64,000 nt of DNA, taken from contig NZ_FRFA01000001.1 of assembly GCF_900143535.1 (NCBI RefSeq), positions 676,554 through 740,553 of the forward strand, in the 5' to 3' direction. The stretch comes from Tateyamaria sp. Alg231-49. GTDB taxonomy: Bacteria > Pseudomonadota > Alphaproteobacteria > Rhodobacterales > Rhodobacteraceae. A program made the position numbers and the translations under genes. This document shows, one piece after another, positions 1 through 7,204 of the stretch. The notes under the pieces are model-generated. The model did not search any database, had not been told where the DNA came from, and worked only from the letters and a program-made list of their open reading frames with translations. The stretch's first letter is position 1, and the number at the start of each line of letters is the position of its first letter.

Positions 1-537
1 TACGGGCCTGTGGTCACAGCGGCCGCCAAAGCCAACATCGAACGTCTGGTACAGACGGGTATCGATCAGGGGGCCAAGCTGGTTGTCGATGGACGCAACT
101 TTAATCTTCAGGGCTATGAAGATGGCTTTTTCGTCGGCCCACACCTGTTTGATCACGTGACCAAAGATATGGACATCTACACTCAGGAAATCTTTGGCCC
201 CGTTCTGTCGACAGTGCGCGCCCAAAGCTATGAAGAGGCCATCGGCCTTGCAATGGACCATGAATACGGCAACGGCACCGCGATCTTTACCCGCGACGGC
301 GATGCGGCACGCGATTTCGCGAACCGGATCAACATCGGGATGGTGGGCATCAACGTGCCAATCCCAGTGCCGCTGGCCTATCACACCTTTGGCGGGTGGA
401 AGAAATCAGTGTTTGGGGATCTAAACCAGCACGGGCCGGACGCGTTCAAATTCTATACGCGAACCAAGACGGTCACGGCGCGCTGGCCGTCCGGCATCAA
501 GGAAGGCGGAGAATTTTCAATTCCCGTTATGGAGTAA
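1..537 (+). CDS. mmsA: Methylmalonate-semialdehyde dehydrogenase (CoA-acylating), C-terminal part
   Basis: The gene enters from the left edge; 178 codons are present, about the last third of a family usually near 500 residues. The enzyme converts methylmalonate semialdehyde plus CoA and NAD+ to propionyl-CoA in valine degradation. Visible family marks are the GPVVT segment at the window edge, the conserved EIFGPVL motif around residue 64, and the C-terminal block with NVPIPVPLAYHTFGGWK and FYTRTKTVT, which is typical of MmsA rather than other aldehyde dehydrogenases. The nucleophilic cysteine region lies outside the window. The next valine genes start at 3793 on the same strand, so this belongs to a valine locus split by an insertion of unrelated genes. 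Confidence 0.93.
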   Translation, partial: YGPVVTAAAKANIERLVQTGIDQGAKLVVDGRNFNLQGYEDGFFVGPHLFDHVTKDMDIYTQEIFGPVLSTVRAQSYEEAIGLAMDHEYGNGTAIFTRDGDAARDFANRINIGMVGINVPIPVPLAYHTFGGWKKSVFGDLNQHGPDAFKFYTRTKTVTARWPSGIKEGGEFSIPVME

Positions 538-538
538 T

Positions 539-967
539 TTGCCCCTTTCCTTCCGCATAATTCCGGAGCGCGGTCTTGTCGTGGTCGAGTTCACTGGATA
601 CTCGACCATCGACGATTTCATGCGCGCATCGGCCGCTTATGTGGCGCACCCGGATTATGTGGCGGGGCAGAAACAGCTGGTCGACATGACCCGCATCACC
701 GGCTTTGAAAAAGACTATGTTCGCTTCATGGAGATACAAGCGGCCAAAGCAGAACGCCTGGCGGGTGCGGGCGTGCAATCGCTGTGCGTCTATGTGGCCC
801 CCACCTCGGTCGCCAAAGAGATCGCCATCCTGTTCACCCGCACATGGGCGGACATCACCAATGTTGTGATTATGGTGCAAGACACCGAGGCCGAAGCGCT
901 GACTTTGCTTGGCCAACCAGAGGGCAGCATTGATGAAATGCTGCGCGCCACAGGGGTTCAAACTTAG
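539..967 (+). CDS. Conserved hypothetical protein, SpoIIAA/STAS-like
   Basis: A 142-residue soluble protein starting with TTG one base after the mmsA stop; GGAG at 531-534, inside the end of mmsA, is a well placed ribosome binding site, and no better start lies nearby. The sequence has the alternating strand-helix feel of SpoIIAA-like (STAS) domains: an opening strand pair ending GLVVVEFTGY, then a helix, then strands QKQLVDMTRI and SLCVYVAP. No catalytic motif is seen. The tight spacing suggests co-transcription and translational coupling with mmsA. The function is unknown; the fold assignment is my inference from pattern only. Confidence 0.7.
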   Translation: MPLSFRIIPERGLVVVEFTGYSTIDDFMRASAAYVAHPDYVAGQKQLVDMTRITGFEKDYVRFMEIQAAKAERLAGAGVQSLCVYVAPTSVAKEIAILFTRTWADITNVVIMVQDTEAEALTLLGQPEGSIDEMLRATGVQT

Positions 968-1495
968 AGAGGCGAGCAAGGGAATGACAGCCTCGGGAGT
1001 TCAACATAATCAACCAACTCGCGGCATAAGCCAAAACGAGCCGGATAGTCCAATCGCTGAACCAAAACGGTAACGGCTTGCTGGACCATCGCCACTAAGA
1101 AAAACTGCAATTCTATCCACTCTTGTGACGGAACAGCGAGGGCGTGGATACAATGAGATTTCCGAGGACACTTGCGTCTCATTTTATGACAGGACTGCGG
1201 CAGTTTACAGCGAGAATCAGTCAGCAACAGGGCGGGCATTCTAGTAAGCTGTCAATTGATGGATACGCGGTCGCACTACCAATACGTGCAATTTTACGGT
1301 TGCAAATCTAGCTTTGAGCCACTTTACGCCGATAGCACCACCCCAAATAGCAAAGCACACTACCCTTAGCAGAATCCGGTAATGGAATGGACTTACGGTT
1401 TGTTGTTTGTGCCAAATTGTGTCAATTTAGCGGCAATTATGACATATTATGCAAATACGGGACTTTTGATCCCGGGTGATTGGGAGTGGCGATTT
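968..1495 (+). other. Non-coding stretch of about 530 bases
   Basis: No convincing gene is seen here. An open frame on the minus strand at 964-1239 has an odd composition and no ribosome binding site. The second half is AT-rich compared with its surroundings and probably holds the promoter of the exported protein that follows, but I cannot place clear -35 and -10 boxes. Confidence 0.5.
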
Positions 1496-2293
1496 ATGTT
1501 TGGCCTAAAAACAACTTGGTCCGGAGCGCTGGCGTTGGCGGTTGCGGCGGTCTTTTCATTTAGTTCGGATGGTCATGCTGCAACCATTGGTCCCTGCTCT
1601 GACTTTTCTCCGGATGTTTCCGGCGCAGTCGTTGCGACAAACGGCACCGTAGCCGGATGTGTAGTAACTGATATTGCTAACGAAGACGCAACCAACATCG
1701 ACGGACTGTTTGGCGCAGTTGTTGGAGATCTATCCGCTGATTGGCAAGGTGACAAAACAGACAGCAAAGTCGATGGGGCCTTTGGGACAAGTTCTTTGGG
1801 GTCGTATCTGACGATCTCCGCGAACTCGAACCCTGATCCATTTGATGTCGCGGGTGACTGGGAAATTTCAGCTTCTTTCTTTGACGTGTACAAATATGGA
1901 CTTCTCTTATTCAAGAGCGGCAACGAAGCCTTCCCCGGCACGGTGATTGGCTACCTGATTACAGAAGACGACAGTGCCGACGGTGCCGAGGGTACGTATA
2001 ATGGCCCTCAGATGTTCTACAACTTTCAAAAATGTAATGGTGCCAACGCGCCAGATCCATGCGATCCGACCTCCGCTGGCGGCGCCAAAGGGGACCCTGT
2101 TAGCCATATATCAGTTTATGGATTTGGCACACCTCCCGAGGACTGCCCTCCAGGCCAAATTCGCCTGAACGGTGTTTGTACCACTGGGACGGGTGAACCG
2201 CCCGCGGTACCACTTCCAGCTGGCCTTCCGCTCATGCTCACTGCAATCGGTGCAGGCGCATACCTGCGCAGACGCGCGCGGAAATCCGCTTAA
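1496..2293 (+). CDS. Exported protein with VPLPA-CTERM sorting signal
   Basis: A 265-residue secreted protein. The ATG at 1496 is preferred over the upstream in-frame start at 1382 because it is followed directly by a signal peptide (positive FGLKTTW, hydrophobic core ALALAVAAVF, then SDGHAA) and preceded by GGGAG. The C-terminus carries VPLPAGLPL at residues 238-246, a hydrophobic segment and an arginine cluster RRRAR, the tripartite layout of exosortase substrates of the VPLPA-CTERM class known from Rhodobacterales. Such proteins are processed by an exosortase and released or anchored with exopolysaccharide. The middle is rich in Asp, Gly and Ser with a few paired cysteines; I recognise no domain. 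No exosortase gene is in the window. A terminator follows, so it is monocistronic. Confidence 0.85.
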   Translation: MFGLKTTWSGALALAVAAVFSFSSDGHAATIGPCSDFSPDVSGAVVATNGTVAGCVVTDIANEDATNIDGLFGAVVGDLSADWQGDKTDSKVDGAFGTSSLGSYLTISANSNPDPFDVAGDWEISASFFDVYKYGLLLFKSGNEAFPGTVIGYLITEDDSADGAEGTYNGPQMFYNFQKCNGANAPDPCDPTSAGGAKGDPVSHISVYGFGTPPEDCPPGQIRLNGVCTTGTGEPPAVPLPAGLPLMLTAIGAGAYLRRRARKSA

Positions 2294-2318
2294 ACTTCTA
2301 AATTAGACAGCATTAAGG

Positions 2319-2346
2319 AAGGCGCCCTGTGAGGCGCCTTTTTTTT
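2319..2346 (+). terminator. Rho-independent terminator after the VPLPA protein
   Basis: Perfect arms AAGGCGCC and GGCGCCTT around a 6-base loop, followed by eight Ts, 25 bases past the stop codon. Confidence 0.9.
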
Positions 2347-2411
2347 GCCCTACTGTCCTCTCAATCACCGCGCACCCAAGACACGGTCAAGAATTGAGCG
2401 GAGCAATCAGA

Positions 2412-3686
2412 ATGAGCAAACCGAACCCAATGGGTGGCCAAAACGGCCATGCACCCGACCGTCTTTTGCCTCTGGCGTTTGACGAAAACATTGTCACTGG
2501 TTTTTTCGCAAAAGGTAAAAGCCTCGGCAAACAGGTCAAAGACATTCTGGAGACCAATACAGGCGCAGACGTGGCTTCCATCGGAACGCACGTGTCTGCT
2601 GCAGCGGCCAAATTGATCAAGAACGCTGAAACGCCCGAGAACGAGGCGCACGAGGGCAGCAGCATTGAACTCAGCGGCTATCTGTCGACAGATGAGGCCG
2701 ATCTGATGGGTCACATGGATGACCATGATCACACTCATGACGACCATGAACATTCCGAGCTGGACCATTCCGACCTTGACGGCTTCGCAGAGGCCCGTGG
2801 CGGCAAAGGCGGCAAAAAAACAGATGACGGCACCACATCAGACGGTGGTGGTGGCAAAGGAAGAGGCAAAAACAAAGTCGTTGAGGAAACCGACGAAGTC
2901 GAACCAGCGCCGGAGCCAGAGCCAGAACCAACGCCAGAACCAGAACCCACACCTGAGCCTGAGCCTGAGCCAGAGCCTGAGCCTGAGCCAGAACCCACAC
3001 CTGAGCCCGAGCCAACCCCTGCCCCGTCCACTGAATTTGGCTGGTTGAATGCGAATACCTACTTAAGCGGAGGCGATACACCGGATGGCTTCAATGTGGA
3101 ATTGGTGTTCGACGGTTTCTGGACTGACTCGCAGAAAGAAATGGGGGCTCAACAGGCTGAAATTCTGAGCGACATTATCATCGGTGATCTGCCGAACTAT
3201 GGTGACATCGACGACGTTCGAATTGAGATCAGCACGTGGGAAATTGACGGTTCGGGCGGGACATGGGGCCTCGGCGGATACTCCCAGCTCAGAGCCGATG
3301 GCATGGTAGCCGAGGGTGGCATATTTCTGGACCCAGCGGACATCGGTACAGCCGAAAGTCGGGAGATGCTGGACGAGTTGATGATGCACGAAATGATGCA
3401 CGCCATCGGATTCGGCACCACATGGGACCAGAACGGGCTCACATCAAACGGCACCTTTATCGGAGAATACGCCGTCGATGTATACGGTAGCTCGGTCCCG
3501 ATCGACAACTCAGGCCATCTATCAGAAGCGGTCGGCGACGAGATGGGAACCACCTATATCTCTAACAATGCAGAACCGATCACCGATCTGACGCTCGCCA
3601 TACTCGAAGATATGGGTTTCGAAACAATCTACGAACCACCTGTCGAAGAGGAAGAAGAGACTGTCGACGACTTCATGTTGTTCTAG
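2412..3686 (+). CDS. Leishmanolysin-like (M8-type) zinc metallopeptidase, probably type I secreted
   Basis: A 424-residue protein starting at ATG 2412 with GGAG at 2400-2403; a TTG at 2394 is possible but less well placed. There is no signal peptide. Layout: N-terminal soluble part; a His/Asp-rich stretch at residues about 99-120; a Gly/Lys patch; a Pro-Glu repeat linker at about 165-205; then the catalytic domain. The zinc site is HEMMH at residues 326-330 followed by AIGFGTTWD, as in bacterial leishmanolysin-like enzymes, and the distal third ligand is probably His369 in GHLSE, in the block [13 protein letters not shown]...GTTYISN typical of the family. The C-terminus ends in acidic residues then DFMLF, an acidic residue followed by hydrophobics, like type I secretion signals of metalloproteases. 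No ABC exporter for it is in the window. Confidence 0.8.
   Translation: MSKPNPMGGQNGHAPDRLLPLAFDENIVTGFFAKGKSLGKQVKDILETNTGADVASIGTHVSAAAAKLIKNAETPENEAHEGSSIELSGYLSTDEADLMGHMDDHDHTHDDHEHSELDHSDLDGFAEARGGKGGKKTDDGTTSDGGGGKGRGKNKVVEETDEVEPAPEPEPEPTPEPEPTPEPEPEPEPEPEPEPTPEPEPTPAPSTEFGWLNANTYLSGGDTPDGFNVELVFDGFWTDSQKEMGAQQAEILSDIIIGDLPNYGDIDDVRIEISTWEIDGSGGTWGLGGYSQLRADGMVAEGGIFLDPADIGTAESREMLDELMMHEMMHAIGFGTTWDQNGLTSNGTFIGEYAVDVYGSSVPIDNSGHLSEAVGDEMGTTYISNNAEPITDLTLAILEDMGFETIYEPPVEEEEETVDDFMLF
2905..3026 (+). repeat. Pro-Glu repeat tract inside the metallopeptidase gene
   Basis: Imperfect hexamer/dodecamer units of the type GAGCCTGAGCCA and GAACCAGAACCC encode PEPEP and PTPEP units. It forms an extended acidic linker between the N-terminal part and the peptidase domain. 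Such tracts vary in length by slippage. Confidence 0.85.
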
Positions 3687-3708
3687 TCGCGACTAAAGCA
3701 CCACAAGC

Positions 3709-3735
3709 AAAGGCAGCTCTCGGGCTGCCTTTTTT
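3709..3735 (+). terminator. Rho-independent terminator after the metallopeptidase
   Basis: AAAGGCAGC and GCTGCCTTT arms with a 6-base loop and a run of Ts, 22 bases after the stop. Confidence 0.9.
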
Positions 3736-3792
3736 ATGGGAGTTCCATTCCCCTGCGAACATGGCATATTCCAGCCAAACACAGGAGGATAC

Positions 3793-4935
3793 ATGGATTT
3801 CGCCCTGACAGAGGAACAGACCGCCATCTTTGATATGGCGCACGCATTTGGGCAGGACAACATCGCGCCCCACGCCCGCGATTGGGAAGCCCAAGGTACT
3901 ATTCCAAAAGAACTCTGGCCCGAGGTCGGCGCGCTGGGTTTTGCCTCGCTCTATGTGTCCGAAGACGCAGGCGGCTCCGGTCTGTCCCGGTTGGATGCGA
4001 CGCTGGTGTTCGAGGCTCTCAGCATGGCCTGCCCGTCTGTCGCGGCATTCCTTTCGATCCACAACATGTGCGCCAAGATGCTCGACAACTTCGCCAGCGA
4101 TGATCTGAAGGCCCGGGTCATGCCCGGCGTTCTCAGCATGGACACGGTGCTCAGCTATTGCCTGACAGAACCCGGCAGCGGGTCGGACGCCTCTGCCCTG
4201 CGCACCCGCGCCGAGCGCACAAACGAGGGTTACGTTGTGAACGGCACCAAGGCGTTCATTTCGGGTGGCGGATATTCGGACGCATATGTCTGCATGGTCC
4301 GCACTGGCGAGGATGGGCCAAAGGGCGTGTCGTGCATCTACGTGGATGACGGTGTGGATGGGCTGAGTTTCGGTGCTTTGGAAGACAAAATGGGCTGGCG
4401 CAGCCAACCTACGGCGCAGGTGCAGTTCGACAATTGCAACATTTCTTCGGCTAATCTTGTCGGTGAAGAGGGTCAGGGTTTCAAATATGCGATGATGGGG
4501 CTGGATGGCGGACGTCTGAACATTGCCGCCTGCTCGCTTGGGGCTGCACAGACGGCCCTCAACAGCACTCTGGCCTATATGGGCGAACGCAAGGCCTTTG
4601 GTCAGCCCATTGATCAGTTTCAGGGGCTGCAATGGCGCCTTGCGGATATGGAGATCGAGTTGCAGGCGGCCCGCACTTTCCTGCGCCAGGCAGCATGGAA
4701 GCTTGATACCGGCGCGCCTGACGCGACCAAGTTCTGCGCCATGGCCAAGAAGTTCGTGACCGAAGCCGGGTCGCGTATTGTGGACCAGTGCCTGCAACTG
4801 CATGGCGGCTACGGATACCTTGCCGATTACGGGATCGAAAAGCTGGTGCGCGATCTGCGCGTCCACCAGATCCTTGAAGGCACGAATGAGATCATGCGCG
4901 TGATTGTAGCCCGAGACATGTTGAAGAACCGATGA
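3793..4935 (+). CDS. Acyl-CoA dehydrogenase, probably isobutyryl-CoA dehydrogenase
   Basis: A 380-residue flavoprotein, the usual length of the family. ATG 3793 is chosen because AGGAGG stands at 3783-3788; the longer frame from 3736 runs through the preceding terminator. The acyl-CoA dehydrogenase signatures are clear: CLTEPGSGSDASAL for FAD and substrate binding, LHGGYGYLADYGIEK, and ILEGTNEIMR with the catalytic glutamate at residue 362. It should oxidise isobutyryl-CoA to methacrylyl-CoA and pass electrons to ETF. The assignment to the valine pathway rests on the neighbours: mmsA upstream and the hydrolase-dehydrogenase gene overlapping its end by 4 bases (ATGA). A short-branched-chain or 2-methylbutyryl specificity cannot be excluded. 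Confidence 0.88.
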   Translation: MDFALTEEQTAIFDMAHAFGQDNIAPHARDWEAQGTIPKELWPEVGALGFASLYVSEDAGGSGLSRLDATLVFEALSMACPSVAAFLSIHNMCAKMLDNFASDDLKARVMPGVLSMDTVLSYCLTEPGSGSDASALRTRAERTNEGYVVNGTKAFISGGGYSDAYVCMVRTGEDGPKGVSCIYVDDGVDGLSFGALEDKMGWRSQPTAQVQFDNCNISSANLVGEEGQGFKYAMMGLDGGRLNIAACSLGAAQTALNSTLAYMGERKAFGQPIDQFQGLQWRLADMEIELQAARTFLRQAAWKLDTGAPDATKFCAMAKKFVTEAGSRIVDQCLQLHGGYGYLADYGIEKLVRDLRVHQILEGTNEIMRVIVARDMLKNR

Positions 4936-6845
4936 GCGATATTTCTATCCGCATCGAGGGGTGCGCCGGCCGTATCACCTTGCAGCGCCCCGAAGCACTC
5001 AACGCCATGACATACGAGATGTGCGTGGCGATTGAGCAGGCCTTTGATGAATGGGCACAGGACGACGCAGTAACACTGGTGGTGTTGGACGCCGAAGGCG
5101 ACCGTGCGTTTTGCTCAGGCGGTGATATTGCCGAACTGTACGAGACCGGCACTAAAGGCGACTATGCCTACGGCCAGAAATTCTGGGCTGACGAATACCG
5201 CCTGAACCACAAGATTTTCCAATATCCCAAACCTGTTGTGAGCTTTCTGCAGGGCTTTACCATGGGTGGCGGGGTTGGGCTTGGCTGCCACGGCTCGCAC
5301 CGGATTGTGGGGGAAAGCAGCCAGATCGCAATGCCGGAATGCGGGATCGGGTTGATGCCCGATGTAGGGGGCACGCTGATGCTGGCCCTCGCGCCCGGCC
5401 GGCTTGGGGAATACCTTGGGACAACGGCGGCACGGATGGATGCGGGGGATGCGATTTTTGCAGGCTTTGCGGATCACTTTATCCCGCAAGCGCAATGGCT
5501 GGACCTGATCGCCACCCTCGAACAGACCGGCGATATTGCCCGCATCGCAGGCGCTGCCGCGCGCCCCACCCCCGGTCCGTTACAAGCGGCGATGCCAGAC
5601 ATCGACCGGCACTTTCATGGGGCCGCCCTTGGCGATGTTTTCACCACCTTGCGCGCCGAAGACAGCGACTTTGCCCGCGACACGCTGAAAAAGATGGGGC
5701 GCAACAGTCCATTGTCTATGGCCTGTACGATCGAGGCATTGCACCGTTTACGTGGTCCAACCCTAACCTTGGAAAAGGCGCTGGATCTGGAATACCGTTT
5801 CACCGCACGCGCGATGGAGCATGGCGATTTCCTCGAAGGAATCCGCGCGGCTATCATCGACAAGGATCGAAATCCAAAGTGGCAGTTTGCCGATGGTGCA
5901 GTGCCTGCCACAGCCGTGGCCAAGATGCTGATGCCGCTGGGGGAAATGGCGTTGAAATTGGGAGAGACGGGCATGAAAATTGGGTTTATCGGACTTGGAA
6001 ATATGGGCGCGCCTATGGCTGCCAATCTGGCGGCTGCGGGGCACGATGTCTCTGGCTTTGATGTTGCGGGCACGACGGCCAAAGGTGTTAGTTCTGCCAC
6101 CAGCGCTGTTGAGGTCGCTGACGGCGCAGACATCGTGATCGCGATGCTGCCAAACGGAGACATCCTGCGCGCCGTCGCAGCGGAAGTAATCCCCACCATG
6201 CGCGCAGGCACCACTTTCATTGATTGCTCGACCGTGGATGTAGACAGCGCGCGTGCCGTTGCTGATATGGCCGAGGCAGCGGGTATCTTATGCGTCGACG
6301 CGCCTGTATCGGGCGGCATTGGTGGGGCCGCAGGCGGCACGCTCACCTTTATGGCGGGCGGGAGCGAAGCCGCATTTGCCAGCGCAGCCCCCCTATTCGA
6401 CATCATGGGTCAAAAGGCTGTGCATTGCGGCGATGCAGGCGCCGGTCAAGCCGCCAAGATTTGCAACAACATGATCCTTGGCGCCACGATGATCGCCACC
6501 TGCGAGGCCTTTGCGTTGGCCGACAAGCTGGGGTTAGAGCGCCAAAAGATGTTTGACGTTGTCAGCACGTCGTCGGGGTTCAGTTGGTCAATGAACACCT
6601 ACTGCCCTGCCCCCGGCGTTGGTCCAACCAGCCCTGCGGACAACGGATACACCCCCGGCTTTGCAGCCGAACTGATGCTCAAGGACCTTGGCTTGAGCCA
6701 GCAAGCGGCTGCGGCCGTGGATGCGGACACGCCGATGGGCCAACGCGCGCTGGAATTGTACCGTCAGTTCGTCGAGGACGAAGACGGAAAAGGCAAGGAT
6801 TTCAGCGCAATGCTGCCCCGGTTTGAAACGCGCGGACGCTCCTGA
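4932..6845 (+). CDS. Fused 3-hydroxyisobutyryl-CoA hydrolase / 3-hydroxyisobutyrate dehydrogenase
   Basis: One uninterrupted frame of 637 residues covers two consecutive enzymes of valine breakdown. Residues 1 to about 345 are an enoyl-CoA-hydratase-fold hydrolase of the HIBCH type: FLQGFTMGGGVGLGCHGSHR (oxyanion hole), MPECGIGLMPDVGGT (catalytic acid region) and the C-terminal FLEGIRAAIIDKDRNPKW block. Residue 348 is the methionine where a separate mmsB would begin: GFIGLGNMGAPMAANL (NAD site), DAPVSGGIGGAAGGTLTFMA (substrate binding) and KICNNMILG with the catalytic lysine. Only about five residues lie between the two domains. A weak GGGAGA lies before the internal ATG at 5973, so a separate dehydrogenase could also be made by internal initiation. 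In related bacteria these are usually two genes; a lost stop codon explains the fusion. Confidence 0.9.
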   Translation: MSDISIRIEGCAGRITLQRPEALNAMTYEMCVAIEQAFDEWAQDDAVTLVVLDAEGDRAFCSGGDIAELYETGTKGDYAYGQKFWADEYRLNHKIFQYPKPVVSFLQGFTMGGGVGLGCHGSHRIVGESSQIAMPECGIGLMPDVGGTLMLALAPGRLGEYLGTTAARMDAGDAIFAGFADHFIPQAQWLDLIATLEQTGDIARIAGAAARPTPGPLQAAMPDIDRHFHGAALGDVFTTLRAEDSDFARDTLKKMGRNSPLSMACTIEALHRLRGPTLTLEKALDLEYRFTARAMEHGDFLEGIRAAIIDKDRNPKWQFADGAVPATAVAKMLMPLGEMALKLGETGMKIGFIGLGNMGAPMAANLAAAGHDVSGFDVAGTTAKGVSSATSAVEVADGADIVIAMLPNGDILRAVAAEVIPTMRAGTTFIDCSTVDVDSARAVADMAEAAGILCVDAPVSGGIGGAAGGTLTFMAGGSEAAFASAAPLFDIMGQKAVHCGDAGAGQAAKICNNMILGATMIATCEAFALADKLGLERQKMFDVVSTSSGFSWSMNTYCPAPGVGPTSPADNGYTPGFAAELMLKDLGLSQQAAAAVDADTPMGQRALELYRQFVEDEDGKGKDFSAMLPRFETRGRS

Positions 6846-6848
6846 GCC

Positions 6849-7094
6849 CTACTTGCCAACCGTGATCAACAGCAAGACCGTGAACATCACGGGCACAAGG
6901 CACAACGCCACGATGATCAGTGCCGGATAACCCCATGTGGCGATGGCGAGGCCCCAGGTCACGATTAGCGTAAAAACAAGCAGAAACACCCGCAGCTCTG
7001 TCCCAAACAAGGTCGGTCCAAAGGTGTTCGCCAAGTCGCTTGGGCTTTGTGCCTGGGCAACTGGTACAGCGACGTTCGTGGTGTTGGTGGTCAT
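6849..7094 (-). CDS. Small membrane protein of unknown function
   Basis: An 81-residue protein convergent with the valine genes. GGAGAG stands just upstream of its ATG. The N-terminus is polar (Thr, Asn, Gln rich), followed by two hydrophobic segments at about residues 34-54 and 57-79, suggesting a two-helix inner-membrane protein with both ends on one side. No family is recognised. The 110 bases between it and uvrA hold no other gene. Confidence 0.6.
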   Translation of the reverse strand: MTTNTTNVAVPVAQAQSPSDLANTFGPTLFGTELRVFLLVFTLIVTWGLAIATWGYPALIIVALCLVPVMFTVLLLITVGK

Positions 7095-7204
7095 CGGTCA
7101 TCTCTCCATCTGATGTTAGGATGGAGATAGTGCGGCTGTCACACTGCGGAATGCGGCATTCTGACTGAAACAGTCGGGATTAATTCTCCCCCGTAGGCCC
7201 GCCG

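Noticed and set aside
964..1239. Minus-strand 91-codon open frame after the SpoIIAA-like gene
   Set aside because: Composition unlike local proteins (many Cys, Arg, Gln), no ribosome binding site, no family likeness; treated as non-coding.
3673..4866. 397-codon open frame opposite the acyl-CoA dehydrogenase gene
   Set aside because: It is the antisense of a well supported gene with full family motifs; the product has no recognisable pattern.
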